Source: Pseudomonadota bacterium
Lineage (GTDB): Bacteria > Pseudomonadota > Gammaproteobacteria > Burkholderiales > Thiobacteraceae
DNA: 64,000 nt
Direction: 5' to 3'
Assembly (NCBI GenBank): GCA_021812385.1
Contig: JAKANO010000002.1
Coordinates: 62,001-126,000, forward strand
Shown here: positions 53,732-63,130 of the stretch, piece by piece
Position numbering within the stretch: position 1 is the stretch's first letter
Layout: every line of letters starts with the position of its first letter
Notes under the pieces: generated by a model
Database searches by the model: none
What the model saw: only the letters and a program-made list of their open reading frames with translations
Told to the model about the DNA's origin: nothing
Program-made: the position numbers and the translations under genes

Positions 53732-54018
53732 ATACGCCAAATAGCACCATCGAAACCATCCAAGCGCGCTTGGCCAGCCTCCATCCGGAGCACATCGAAA
53801 TCCAGGACGACAGCGCCAGCCACGCCGGACATGCCGGCGCCAAAAGCGGCGGCGGGCACTTTTTCCTAAGCATCGTGTCTGAAGAATTTGCTGGGCTAGC
53901 GACGCTTGCGCGCCACCGCAAAATTTATGATTTATTAGGCGATTTAATGCAAAATAAGATTCATGCACTCAGCATCAAAGCGCACACCCCCGACGAATTT
54001 TTCTCAACCCGCAACTAA
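53728..54018 (+). CDS. BolA-family protein
   Basis: The 96-residue protein has the BolA fold: [60 protein letters not shown] and the ending [18 protein letters not shown]. BolA proteins act with monothiol glutaredoxins in iron-sulfur handling. The histidine of HALSIKA is the expected cluster ligand. It is followed by the lipoprotein isomerase gene 11 bases downstream. Confidence 0.94.
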   Translation: MNTPNSTIETIQARLASLHPEHIEIQDDSASHAGHAGAKSGGGHFFLSIVSEEFAGLATLARHRKIYDLLGDLMQNKIHALSIKAHTPDEFFSTRN

Positions 54019-54029
54019 AAGGAACACTC

Positions 54030-54908
54030 ATGCGTAACGTCAAAACCAGCATCATCATGCTCGCGCTCGGCAGTCTGGTACTGCTCAACGCCTGCAATGC
54101 CCAAGACGAAAAGAGAAGCAACGATCCCGTCTTAGCCACTGTCAACGGCGCTCCGATTTATCAATCGCAGCAGGATCAGTTGATGCGCCAAGGTTTAGCG
54201 CAAGGTGCACCGGATTCGCCAGAAACGCGCAAAGTTATTTTGGACGAACTCATCAGCCGCGAAGTTGCGCGTCAGGATGCCGTCAAGCAAGGCTTGGAAA
54301 AACGCCCCGAAGTGAAGCAGCAAGTGGAACAGGCTTCGCACTCCATTTTGATCAACGCCTTTATGCAAGAGTTCATCAAGACCCATACGCCGACCGAAGA
54401 CCAACTGAAGGCGGAGTATGACAAGGTAAAAGCCCAAATCGGCGACAAGCAATACGAAGTGCGCCACATTTTGGTTAAGACCGAAAAAGAAGCGAAGGAC
54501 ATCATTGCCCAGCTCAACAAGGGCGCGAAGTTCGAAAAACTGGCAAGCAAGTCGCTGGATAAAAATTCAGCCGTTCGTGGTGGCGATCTTGGCTTCAACC
54601 CGCCGTCGGCTTTTGTTCCACCTTTCGCGAAAGCCTTGGCTGCCCTGAAAAAAGGCGAAACCACCAAAACACCCGTGCAAACCCAATTCGGCTGGCACGT
54701 CATCCGTGTTGAAGATATCAAGCCTGCGCCAAGCTTCGAAGAGGTAAAGAAAAATCTGGCGCCGCGCGTACAGCAAGAAGAATTGCGCAAGTACATCGAG
54801 GATTTGCGCGCCAAATCCAAGATCGAATATAAGACCGTGCAAGCACCCGCTGCAACCCCAGCACCTGCAGCTCCAGCAGCGCCTGCCGCAGCAAATGGCA
54901 AAAAGTAA
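54030..54908 (+). CDS. Lipoprotein parvulin-type peptidyl-prolyl isomerase
   Basis: The 292-residue protein has a lipoprotein signal (MLALGSLVLLNAC, lipidated Cys at about 22), an N-terminal SurA/PrsA-like helical chaperone domain (about 30-130), and a parvulin PPIase domain (about 140-235): YEVRHILVKTEKEAKDII, GGDLGFNPPSAFVPPFAKAL and QTQFGWHVIRVED. The tail is Ala/Pro rich. It probably assists outer-membrane or periplasmic protein folding. A strong terminator follows. Confidence 0.93.
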   Translation: MRNVKTSIIMLALGSLVLLNACNAQDEKRSNDPVLATVNGAPIYQSQQDQLMRQGLAQGAPDSPETRKVILDELISREVARQDAVKQGLEKRPEVKQQVEQASHSILINAFMQEFIKTHTPTEDQLKAEYDKVKAQIGDKQYEVRHILVKTEKEAKDIIAQLNKGAKFEKLASKSLDKNSAVRGGDLGFNPPSAFVPPFAKALAALKKGETTKTPVQTQFGWHVIRVEDIKPAPSFEEVKKNLAPRVQQEELRKYIEDLRAKSKIEYKTVQAPAATPAPAAPAAPAAANGKK

Positions 54909-54927
54909 TACGCTTTAGAGCACCCAT

Positions 54928-54958
54928 AAAAACGCCAGGATTAACCTGGCGTTTTTTT
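54928..54958. terminator. Bidirectional intrinsic terminator
   Basis: AAAAACGCCAGG pairs with CCTGGCGTTTTT across a 5-base loop (12-base-pair stem), with a T8 run on the plus strand and a T run on the minus strand. It separates the convergent isomerase and cbpA genes. Confidence 0.93.
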
Positions 54959-54985
54959 TCGCGCTAAAAATATAAAAATACAGGT

Positions 54986-55933
54986 TCAAAAATTACGCGG
55001 CTTGAATTCCGAAACCTGCTGCAATTCCTCGAACAGCGCACGTTCTTTTTCGCTCAGCGTTTCCGGCGTCACAATCTGGAACACCGCATACAAATCGCCA
55101 TGGCCTTCCCCCGCCTTGGGCAAGCCCTTGCCCGCCAGGCGCATCTTTTGCCCCGAGCGGCTACCCGGCTTAACCTTGAGCCGCACTTTGCCCGCCAGCG
55201 TGGGGATATCCACGCTGGCGCCGAGCGCTGCTTCCCACGGCGCCAGCGGCACATCCATCGTCAAATCTTGTCCTTCGCCTGGCTTGAGCCCCGGTTTGAA
55301 CAGGGGATGCGGCAAAAAACTGATGCGCAAATACAAATCGCCCGCACCGCCACCGTGCTGACCCGCGCCGCCCTTGCCCGACAAGCGCAGGCGCTGGCCC
55401 TCGCTGGCGCCTTTGGGGATGCGTACTTTAATCGTGCGCGGCACGCGCACCATGAAGCCTTGCGGGCTAGGCTCGGGCACTTCCAATTGCAAAGTTTTTT
55501 CCGCGCCTTCGTAGGCTTCTTCTAGGGTGATTTCCAAGGCTACTTCAAAATCTTGCCCAGCCTGTGCGAAGCCGTGCCCGCCGCCGCGACGCGGGCCATG
55601 TCCGCCGCCGAACATCTGCGAGAACAGATCGCCGAAATCCATATTGCCGAAATCGGCATGGCCGCCCTGACTGAAGCGCTGCTCCCAACCCGGCGGCGGA
55701 CGAAAATCCTGCCCCGGCTGATAGGAGCCGAGATTGTCATAGGCGGCGCGCTTTTCCTTGTCGCCCAGCACCTCGTTGGCCTCATTCACTTCCTTGAATT
55801 TTTCCTCGGCGTTCTTTTCCTTGGACACATCGGGATGGTATTTGCGCGCGAGCTTACGGTAGGCCTTCTTGATTTCATCCTCAGAGGCATCGCGCTTCAC
55901 GCCGAGAATCTTGTAGTAGTCCTTGTATTGCAT
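54986..55933 (-). CDS. cbpA: DnaJ-type curved DNA-binding co-chaperone CbpA
   Basis: The 315-residue protein has a J domain (about 4-69, HPD at 33-35 in [10 protein letters not shown]), a Gly/Phe-rich linker, and the two C-terminal substrate-binding domains (about 125-310, [15 protein letters not shown]). The zinc-finger domain of DnaJ is absent, so it is class B (CbpA). It stimulates DnaK. No CbpM gene lies beside it in this window. Confidence 0.95.
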   Translation of the reverse strand: MQYKDYYKILGVKRDASEDEIKKAYRKLARKYHPDVSKEKNAEEKFKEVNEANEVLGDKEKRAAYDNLGSYQPGQDFRPPPGWEQRFSQGGHADFGNMDFGDLFSQMFGGGHGPRRGGGHGFAQAGQDFEVALEITLEEAYEGAEKTLQLEVPEPSPQGFMVRVPRTIKVRIPKGASEGQRLRLSGKGGAGQHGGGAGDLYLRISFLPHPLFKPGLKPGEGQDLTMDVPLAPWEAALGASVDIPTLAGKVRLKVKPGSRSGQKMRLAGKGLPKAGEGHGDLYAVFQIVTPETLSEKERALFEELQQVSEFKPRNF

Positions 55934-55960
55934 AGCGTCAGAATCCGTTTAATTTAAGTG

Positions 55961-56018
55961 GTAGGGGTCGGGCATGCCCGACCCGCGGCAATACGGACGA
56001 GGCATGCCTCGCCCCTAC
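55961..56018. repeat. Composite palindromic element with GCATGC cores
   Basis: GTAGGGG (55961-55967) and CCCCTAC (56012-56018) frame two perfect palindromes: 20 bases at 55965-55984 (GGGTCGGGCATGCCCGACCC) and 14 bases at 55998-56011 (CGAGGCATGCCTCG). It occupies the gap between cbpA and purL. Confidence 0.8.
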
Positions 56019-56026
56019 ATGAGCCC

Positions 56027-56056
56027 TCCGCGAACTTTGTGTACTCCGTGGTTCAA
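56027..56056. repeat. Solo arm of the ACGGAG-type repeat
   Basis: TGTGTACTCCGTGGTTCAA (about 56037-56055) matches the outer part of the right arms at 10360-10390 and 42917-42942. No inverted partner is present nearby; a degraded CTCCGCG lies just upstream. Confidence 0.6.
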
Positions 56057-56142
56057 TCGTTTTGCTTCACTGATTGATAAGTGCTGCGGACAGATATTTC
56101 AAGGGTAGGGATTCAAGCATCCCCTGCCGCACCTAAATCAGT

Positions 56143-59100
56143 TTAGCCCACCCATTTGCGCGCGTTGCGGAACATGCGCAGCCACGGCCCGTCCTCGGCC
56201 CAATCCTGCGGATGCCAGGAATGCTGGGCGGCACGGAACACGCGTTCCGGATGCGGCATCATCACGCTGAAGCGCCCATCCGCCGTGGTCAGGCCGGTAA
56301 TGCCCTGGGGCGAACCATTGGGATTTTGCGGGTAGATTTCGGTGGGCTGGCCACGGTTGTCAATGTAGCGCAGCGTCACTTGGGCTTGTTGCTGTACGGC
56401 CGGGTTGGCGAATTCGGCATAGCCCTCGCCGTGCGCTACCACGATGGGCATGCGGCTGCCGGCCATACCTTCGAAAAACAAGGAGGGACTGGGCAACACC
56501 TCCACCATCACGAAACGCGCCTCGAATTGCTCCGATTTATTGCGCACGAAATGCGGCCAGGCATCGGCGCCGGGGATGATGCTGTGCAGATTGCTCATCA
56601 TCTGGCAGCCATTGCAAACGCCGAGCGCGAAGGAATCGTTGCGCTGGAAGAAGGCCTCGAAATCGTCGCGCGCACGGCGGTTGAAGAGAATGGATTTAGC
56701 CCAGCCCTCGCCCGCACCCAACACGTCGCCGTAGGAAAAGCCGCCGCAGGCGACGAAGCCCTTGAAGTCGGCCAGACTAACGCGGCCGCCGATGATGTCG
56801 CTCATGTGCACATCCACCGCTTCGAAACCGGCGCGATCAAACGCTGCCGCCATTTCCACCTGGCCGTTCACGCCCTGCTCGCGCAGGATGGCCATGCGCG
56901 TGCGTTTGCCCGTGGCAATAAAGGGCGCGGCGATGTCCTGGTTCAGGTCGAAGCTCAAGCTGGCGGAGAGGCCGGGATCTTGCGTATCCAGGATTTGATC
57001 GAACTCCTGCTGCGCGCAGTCTGGATTGTCGCGCAGTTGCTGCATGCGATAGGTGGTCTCGGACCAGATGCGTTGCAGCGTAATGCGCGGCACAGCGTAA
57101 AGCGGCTGGCCATGGCGTAAAAAGCGAATATGGTCGTCTGTATTCAGGGTGCCGATGACGTGTAATGCGCTGCGCAGATCGGCGGCGATGAAGGCATCCA
57201 TGACCGCCTTGGTATCGGCTTTACGCACTTGCAACACCGCGCCCAATTCCTCGTTGAACAGCACGCGGAAAATGCGCTCGGACACTTCGCCCGGCGTCAG
57301 TTGCGGCTCGTCCGCGCCATACTGCTCGATGTCGTTGCGAATTTGCTCGAAGCACAGTTCATCCACATCCAGCGTAATGCCGACATGCCCGGCGAACGCC
57401 ATTTCGCACAAAGTCACGAACAAGCCGCCGTCGGCGCGGTCGTGATAAGCCAGCAAGCGCCGCTCGCGATTCAGTGTTTGTATGGTGTCGAAAAACGCCT
57501 TGAGCTTGGCGGCATCCACCACGTCCGGCGCATCGTTGCCGATCTGCTTATGCACCTGCGCCAGCGCCGAGCCGCCCAAGCGATTGCGGCCAAAGCCCAG
57601 GTCCAGCAGCAGCAAGTCGGTGTCGCCGCAATCGGTGCGCAGTTGCGGCGTCAGCGTGTTGCGCGCATCGGTGACCGGCGCGAAGCCGGAAACGATGAGC
57701 GAGATCGGCGCGGTGACTTCACGCCTTGCGCCCTGCTCGTCCCATACCGTCTTCATCGACATCGAATCCTTGCCGACCGGGATGCTGATGCCCAGCGACG
57801 GGCACAGTTCCATGCCTACGGCGCGCACGGTATCGAACAGCGCAGCATCTTCGCCCGGGTGTCCGGCCGGGGCCATCCAGTTGGCGGAAAGTTTGATATC
57901 GGAGAGCTGGGCAATTTGCGCGGCAGCCATATTGGTAATGGTCTCGCCCACCGCCATGCGCCCGGCAGCCGGCGCATCGATCAAGGCCAGCGGCGTGCGC
58001 TCGCCCATGCCGAAAGCTTCGCCCAGGTTGGTGCGATAACCCATCAAGGTCACGGCGCAATCCGCCACTGGCACTTGCCACGGGCCGACCATTTGGTCGC
58101 GCGCGGTGAAGCCGCCCACGCTGCGGTCGCCGATGGAAATCAGGAAAGTTTTATTCGCCACCACCGGCAGGCGCAACACGCGTTCGGCGGCGTCTGCCAA
58201 TTCCATTACCGACAAATCAATCGCCGGCAAGCTGCGCTGCAAGTGCTGCACATCGCGCGTCATCTTCGGCGGCTTGCCGAGAATGATGGATAAATCCACA
58301 TCCACCGGATTATTGTGAAAATGGCTGTCTTCCACGATCAACTGATGTTCGCGCGTGGCAACACCCAGCACCGCGAACGGGCAGCGCTCGCGTTCGCACA
58401 TCGCTTTAAATGTTGCCAGCGCATCCGGTTTGATCGCCAGCACATAACGCTCTTGCGCTTCGTTGCACCAAATTTGCATCGGCGACATGCCCGGCTCTTC
58501 GCTCGGTACTTCGCGCAATTTGAAATGCCCGCCGCGCCCGCAGGCATGCACCAGCTCCGGCAGCGCGTTGGACAAGCCGCCGGCGCCCACGTCATGCACC
58601 GACAGGATCGGATTTTGCACGCCCATCTGCCAGCAGCGATCGATGACTTCCTGCGCGCGCCGCTGCATTTCCGGATTGCCGCGCTGCACCGAATCGAAAT
58701 CCAGATTCTCGGCATTGGAGCCGGTGTCCATGCTGGAAGCGGCGCCGCCGCCCAGGCCGATCAGCATGCCGGGGCCGCCGATCTGAATCAGCAATGCGCC
58801 TTCAGTCACGTCGAGTTTATTCACATCGCGTTCGGCAATGCTGCCGAGGCCGCCCGCCAACATGATGGGCTTGTGATAGCCGCGCACCTCCCCCGCAACT
58901 GCTTGCTCGTAGGTACGGAAATAGCCGGCCAAATTGGGGCGGCCAAATTCGTTATTGAACGAGGCGGCGCCGATCGGGCCTTCGAGCATGATTTGCAGCG
59001 CGGAGGCGATGCGCGCGGGCTTGCCGATGGGGTTGGCCTCCCACGGTTGCTCAGCGCCCGGAATGGCCAAATTGGATACCGAAAAACCGCACAGCCCGGC

Positions 59101-60102
59101 CTTGGGCTTGGAGCCGATGCCAGTCGCACCTTCGTCGCGAATCTCGCCGCCGGAACCGGTCGCCGCACCCGGGAAAGGCGAGATCGCGGTCGGATGGTTA
59201 TGCGTCTCGACCTTCATCAGGATATGCGTCGGCTCGTGCGTGAATTTGTAAACCGCGCTACCCGGCTGAGGATAAAAACGATCGATGGCGGCGCCGGCGA
59301 TTACCGAGGAATTATCCGAATACGCTACCAGCGTGCCCGCCGGATTTTTTTCGTGCGTGTTGCGGATCATGCCGAACAGCGTATGGGTTTGCGGCGTGCC
59401 GTCGATCACCCAATCGGCGTTGAAAATCTTGTGCCGGCAATGCTCGGAATTGGCCTGTGCGAACATCATCAATTCCACATCGGTCGGATTGCGTTTTAAG
59501 CGCGTGAAATTTTCCAACAAATAATCGATCTCGTCCGGCGACAGCGCCAAACCTAAATCCAGGTTCGCCGACACCAAAGCATCGCGCCCGCCCAGCAAAA
59601 CATCCACGCGCGTCATCGGCTCCGGGGCATGTTGCTCGAACAACTTGCTGACGCCATCCATATCGGTCAGCACGGTTTCGGTCATGCGGTCGTGAATCAG
59701 GGGCAATACAGCGCGGTGCTCCTCTTTACTCAAGGGCGCCCAGCCGGCCTTGCGCAAATACCAAGCCACGCCGCGCTCGATGCGCTCCACCCCATCCAAG
59801 CCGCATTGCCGCGCGATATTGGTGGCTTTGGTCGACCAGGGCGAAATGGTGCCGGCGCGCGGCGTCACTAAGACCATGTAGCCGCGCGTATCGCACGCCT
59901 CCGTTTGCGGGCCATAGGTCAGGATGCGGCCCAGCGTTTCGCGCTCCGGCGCCGTTAAGGGCTGGCGCAAGTTGGCGAAATGCCAATACTCGGCCTGCAC
60001 CGCTTCAATCGAAGGCACGGCTTGCGCCAGTGCTTGCATGAGTTTGTCGTGACGGAAAGCAGAGAGCGCGTTGCGGCCGCGCAATTGGATAAGCTGGGAC
60101 AT
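56143..60102 (-). CDS. purL: Phosphoribosylformylglycinamidine synthase (large, single-chain)
   Basis: The 1319-residue single-chain FGAM synthase is fourth in purine synthesis. The N-terminal domain (about 1-160) resembles PurS; two AIR-synthase-like halves follow, with [31 protein letters not shown] and [17 protein letters not shown]. The C-terminal glutaminase domain has VCNGCQMM with the nucleophilic Cys and [10 protein letters not shown]. The start is ATG 60102 (MSQLIQLRG); the frame open to 60192 is not family-like. No frameshift or lost motif is seen. Confidence 0.97.
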   Translation of the reverse strand: MSQLIQLRGRNALSAFRHDKLMQALAQAVPSIEAVQAEYWHFANLRQPLTAPERETLGRILTYGPQTEACDTRGYMVLVTPRAGTISPWSTKATNIARQCGLDGVERIERGVAWYLRKAGWAPLSKEEHRAVLPLIHDRMTETVLTDMDGVSKLFEQHAPEPMTRVDVLLGGRDALVSANLDLGLALSPDEIDYLLENFTRLKRNPTDVELMMFAQANSEHCRHKIFNADWVIDGTPQTHTLFGMIRNTHEKNPAGTLVAYSDNSSVIAGAAIDRFYPQPGSAVYKFTHEPTHILMKVETHNHPTAISPFPGAATGSGGEIRDEGATGIGSKPKAGLCGFSVSNLAIPGAEQPWEANPIGKPARIASALQIMLEGPIGAASFNNEFGRPNLAGYFRTYEQAVAGEVRGYHKPIMLAGGLGSIAERDVNKLDVTEGALLIQIGGPGMLIGLGGGAASSMDTGSNAENLDFDSVQRGNPEMQRRAQEVIDRCWQMGVQNPILSVHDVGAGGLSNALPELVHACGRGGHFKLREVPSEEPGMSPMQIWCNEAQERYVLAIKPDALATFKAMCERERCPFAVLGVATREHQLIVEDSHFHNNPVDVDLSIILGKPPKMTRDVQHLQRSLPAIDLSVMELADAAERVLRLPVVANKTFLISIGDRSVGGFTARDQMVGPWQVPVADCAVTLMGYRTNLGEAFGMGERTPLALIDAPAAGRMAVGETITNMAAAQIAQLSDIKLSANWMAPAGHPGEDAALFDTVRAVGMELCPSLGISIPVGKDSMSMKTVWDEQGARREVTAPISLIVSGFAPVTDARNTLTPQLRTDCGDTDLLLLDLGFGRNRLGGSALAQVHKQIGNDAPDVVDAAKLKAFFDTIQTLNRERRLLAYHDRADGGLFVTLCEMAFAGHVGITLDVDELCFEQIRNDIEQYGADEPQLTPGEVSERIFRVLFNEELGAVLQVRKADTKAVMDAFIAADLRSALHVIGTLNTDDHIRFLRHGQPLYAVPRITLQRIWSETTYRMQQLRDNPDCAQQEFDQILDTQDPGLSASLSFDLNQDIAAPFIATGKRTRMAILREQGVNGQVEMAAAFDRAGFEAVDVHMSDIIGGRVSLADFKGFVACGGFSYGDVLGAGEGWAKSILFNRRARDDFEAFFQRNDSFALGVCNGCQMMSNLHSIIPGADAWPHFVRNKSEQFEARFVMVEVLPSPSLFFEGMAGSRMPIVVAHGEGYAEFANPAVQQQAQVTLRYIDNRGQPTEIYPQNPNGSPQGITGLTTADGRFSVMMPHPERVFRAAQHSWHPQDWAEDGPWLRMFRNARKWVG

Positions 60103-60182
60103 GTTTCGGGAATCGCTGAAAAAACGAAATTTTACCCGAAAGCCACCCCTAATAGCAGTCCAAGCTAAAAACGACTCTCCTC

Positions 60183-60313
60183 CAACCGCCAAGACGCCAA
60201 GAGCGCCAAGGAACTTAAGGGTTCAGAAGGCTTATACGTCTCGCCCGATGGATGAACACGGGAAATTCAAAATGCTTTTGTCTTTCTTGGCGTTCTTGGC
60301 GTCTTGGCGGTTG
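60183..60313. repeat. Intergenic inverted repeat, CGCCAAG-unit type
   Basis: Arms 60183-60212 and 60284-60313 are 30 bases long and match at 28. Each arm contains three units (CCGCCAAGA, CGCCAAGA, GCGCCAAG). The spacer is 71 bases. It lies between purL and the CheY-like gene and is the best-preserved example of this flavour. Confidence 0.85.
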
Positions 60314-60348
60314 AACTGCTTTGTCTGCGCTCAGTATTTTCTCTCGAT

Positions 60349-60735
60349 TCAGGCCGCCTGTTTCGGGAAGGAACGCTGAATCGTATCCAGCACTTTCGCC
60401 GCATTGAAGGGTTTTACGATGAAACCGCTGGCGCCTTTTGACAAGGAACCCTGCACCACCGGCAAGGTCGCTTCGCTGCTGATCATGATCACGACGATGT
60501 TCGGGTGCGCGGCTTGCAACATCTCCAGGCATTGCATCCCATCGACTTTAGGCATGTGGATATCCAGGCAGATGACTTCCGGCGTCACTTTTTCCAGGAC
60601 GCCGGCCACCTGTTCGCCATTGCTGGCTTCGCCCACGATGCTATGACCGGCATTGCGCAACAGGCCTTTCAGCAGTTCGCGCATGATACTGTCGTCATCG
60701 ACGACCATGATTTTTCTTTTTTCAAAATCCGGCAT
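60349..60735 (-). CDS. CheY-like single-domain response regulator
   Basis: The 128-residue receiver domain has the acidic pocket VVDDDS (about 11-16), phospho-acceptor D58 in ICLDIHMPKVDG, SSEAT for the conserved Ser/Thr, and K109 in IVKPFN. No output domain is present. No kinase or chemotaxis genes adjoin it, so its partner is unknown. The N-terminal MPDFEKRK is unusual for CheY proper. Confidence 0.93.
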   Translation of the reverse strand: MPDFEKRKIMVVDDDSIMRELLKGLLRNAGHSIVGEASNGEQVAGVLEKVTPEVICLDIHMPKVDGMQCLEMLQAAHPNIVVIMISSEATLPVVQGSLSKGASGFIVKPFNAAKVLDTIQRSFPKQAA

Positions 60736-60798
60736 CGCATTTCCTCAACACAAAAAATCCCTGCTCCTGCTTGGCGCAGGCTCGGGCAACAAATCGCG

Positions 60799-61005
60799 CT
60801 ACTTGCTGTCTTCGTGCTTTTTCTTCCAGGTTGCGAGGCAATCCAGTCCGCAGAAATGCTGCACGTAATCCGGACCTTCAAAACTGAGCGCCACATCCGA
60901 CGGAATTTCCACCAAGCAAACTGCGCACGCCACTGGGGTGCAAGCATGATCCAGATCGCAGCTTGCGATCGGAGCACCACCGGGGTTATTTCTTTCTGGG
61001 TTCAT
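60799..61005 (-). CDS. DUF3330-type small cysteine-rich protein
   Basis: The 68-residue protein (MNPERNNPGG...) has four cysteines around the core CAVCLVEIPSDVAL and YVQHFCGLDCLATW, giving a CxxC ... HFCxxxC pattern that suggests a zinc ribbon. This resembles DUF3330, known to me from sequences near mercury-resistance transposons, though no mer gene is here. The ATG at 60799-61005 end is chosen over the upstream ATG at 61023 because it gives the family-like start. Function is unknown. Confidence 0.65.
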   Translation of the reverse strand: MNPERNNPGGAPIASCDLDHACTPVACAVCLVEIPSDVALSFEGPDYVQHFCGLDCLATWKKKHEDSK

Positions 61006-61083
61006 GATCGACCTCCGTTTCAAGTAGGAAAGCCATCTACATGCTATATTTCGGCAAGTTCTTCAACTTATTTAGCTTTCACT

Positions 61084-62583
61084 GTGCCCTTGCAAAAAAA
61101 GCACCTCCATCATTGTATTTATAGCACCCGCCAAATCCGCGACATAGAACAATTGGCTGGAGCTGAACCCTGCCCGCCGGCGCTGATGGCGTTGGCTGGC
61201 CAGGCCGCGGCAGAAATCGCCCGCGAATTAGCGCCGGACAACGGTGCGGCGATCCTGATCCTGGCCGGCCCCGGCAATAATGGCGGCGATGCCTTTGTTG
61301 CTGCTCGGCACTTGCTGGCCAGTTGGTACAAAGTCGATGTGCTGTTTCTCGGCGATGCCAACGCCCTCCCCGCCGATGCCAAAGCGGCCTATCAAGCCTG
61401 GATCGATAGCGGCGGCACCTGCCTCTCGGCGCTGCCGCAGCATGGCCAGTGGGGCTTGGTGATCGACGGCCTATTCGGCATCGGCTTGCAGCGGCCCCTG
61501 AGCGGCGCTTATGCCGAACTGGTGGCGCAGGTGAATCAACTGCACCTCCCCACGCTCGCGCTGGACATCCCCAGCGGCCTGCAAGCGGATTCCGGCATAG
61601 CCTTGGGCGCGGTCATCCACGCCACCCACACCGTGACATTCATCGCCTTAAAGCCGGGACTCGTAACCGGCGATGGCCCAGATTATTGCGGCCGGATTTT
61701 TGTGCGCAGCTTGAACCTCGAAGCGCTCATGCCCGCCGCCGACGGCTTTCTGCTGCAACGCCCCATGGTGGAAAAACTGCTGGCGCCACGCCCGCGCAAC
61801 AGCCATAAAGCTTTGTTCGGCAGCGTCGGCATCATCGGTGGTTCCAGCGGCATGAGCGGCGCCGCATTGCTCGCGGCACGCGCCGCGCTCAAGCTCGGCG
61901 CAGGCCGGGTTTATGTCGGCTTGCTGGATAGCAACGCTGCGTCACTCGATCCGCAGCAAGCCGAACTCATGCTGCGCAAAGTCGATGAAGTATTCGACAT
62001 CGGCCATTTGTCGTGCCTGGTGGTCGGCCCCGGCCTGGGGCAATCGCCCATGGCCTTGCAATGCCTCACACGCGCTATCGAAACCAAACTGCCCTTGGTG
62101 TTGGATGCAGACGCCCTGAATTTATTGGCGCAGGATGCCGCCCTGCGAACGCAACTCAGCCAGCGCCCAGCCCCCACCCTGATCACGCCGCATGCGGCAG
62201 AAGCGGCGCGCCTGCTCGGCACCGATAGCGCAGCCGTCAGTCGGCAAAGAATAGACAGCGCGCAAACGCTCGCCAGCAAACTCAATTGCCATGTCGTGTT
62301 GAAAGGCGCCGGCAGCATCTGCGCCGAGCAAAACGGTACTTGGCACATCAACAGCAGCGGCAACCCCGGCCTGGCCAGCGCCGGCACCGGCGATGTCTTG
62401 TCCGGCATGATCGGCGCATTCTTGGCGCAGGGCTTGAACGCGCGCGACGCATTATTGCTCGGCGTGCATCTGCATGGAGCGGCGGCGGATGAATTGGTCG
62501 AGCAAGGCATCGGACCCATTGGGCTGACGGCCTCGGAAGTGATCGACGCCGCGCGGCGTTTGTTGAATCGGTGGGTGAATTGA
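61084..62583 (+). CDS. Bifunctional NAD(P)HX epimerase/dehydratase
   Basis: The 499-residue repair enzyme joins an N-terminal epimerase domain (about 1-215, ILAGPGNNGGDAFVAARHLL and LDIPSGLQADSG) to a C-terminal ADP-dependent dehydratase domain (about 230-495). The latter carries HKALFGSVGIIGGSSGMSGA, VVGPGLGQ, LDADALNLL and SAGTGDVLSGMIGAFL. It repairs hydrated NADH/NADPH. The open frame reaches back to 60505; GTG 61084 (VPLQKKHLHHCIY) is the likely start, though no ribosome-binding site is clear. TTG 61090 is an alternative. Confidence 0.92.
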   Translation: MPLQKKHLHHCIYSTRQIRDIEQLAGAEPCPPALMALAGQAAAEIARELAPDNGAAILILAGPGNNGGDAFVAARHLLASWYKVDVLFLGDANALPADAKAAYQAWIDSGGTCLSALPQHGQWGLVIDGLFGIGLQRPLSGAYAELVAQVNQLHLPTLALDIPSGLQADSGIALGAVIHATHTVTFIALKPGLVTGDGPDYCGRIFVRSLNLEALMPAADGFLLQRPMVEKLLAPRPRNSHKALFGSVGIIGGSSGMSGAALLAARAALKLGAGRVYVGLLDSNAASLDPQQAELMLRKVDEVFDIGHLSCLVVGPGLGQSPMALQCLTRAIETKLPLVLDADALNLLAQDAALRTQLSQRPAPTLITPHAAEAARLLGTDSAAVSRQRIDSAQTLASKLNCHVVLKGAGSICAEQNGTWHINSSGNPGLASAGTGDVLSGMIGAFLAQGLNARDALLLGVHLHGAAADELVEQGIGPIGLTASEVIDAARRLLNRWVN

Positions 62584-62732
62584 GCCTGGCTGATCATTGT
62601 GGGCAATCAGCTTTGCATTTGTGTTGAATTACAAATACGCATCTACCACCGTTGCGCTAGAAACAGTCAGCGTGTTGGTCGCGCTGTTTCTTATCGAGTG
62701 CGCGCCATGCGGTTTCCGACTAAAATCTGCGT

Positions 62733-63104
62733 ATGGAATTCTTTGCCACGACAACTATTCCCGCCTCGGCAGCTGATCTGCAGCGCCGTCTGACGATTGG
62801 CGAACTGCCGCTCTGGTGTGCTTCTATCGAAAAAGTGCTTAGTGATGCAAAGACCAGCGGCGAAATCTACTGCGTGTGGGGGACGTTCCACACGAACCGC
62901 GAGGATGTGAACGGTGGCGTGCGCTTTACCTTGCCTGGCTGCCCCAATGCCTTTCAATGGACCGTAACCACCGGACAGCAACCCAACCCACAGCATACCG
63001 TTATTCATGTCACCATTAACCGTAGCGCACACGATCAAGACTTCATCGACTCCATCCAACAGTTCGTGGCCGAGTGGAAGAACGGGCTGGAGACACACTG
63101 GTAA
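62733..63104 (+). CDS. Conserved protein of unknown function
   Basis: The 123-residue soluble protein (MEFFATTTIPASAADLQRRLT ... FVAEWKNGLETHW) shows no signal peptide and no domain I recognise. Its codon use and length suggest a real gene, and it sits between a repair-enzyme gene and the cysteine synthase fusion in convergent orientation. The 149-base gap upstream (62584-62732) has nothing I can identify. Function is unknown. Confidence 0.6.
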   Translation: MEFFATTTIPASAADLQRRLTIGELPLWCASIEKVLSDAKTSGEIYCVWGTFHTNREDVNGGVRFTLPGCPNAFQWTVTTGQQPNPQHTVIHVTINRSAHDQDFIDSIQQFVAEWKNGLETHW

Positions 63105-63130
63105 GCAGGCGGTCGCTCAGCCTTGCCGCT

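Noticed and set aside
60505..61083. Long N-terminal extension of the NAD(P)HX repair enzyme reading frame
   Set aside because: It runs antisense through the CheY-like and DUF3330 genes, and its sequence does not resemble the family. The gene most likely starts at 61084.
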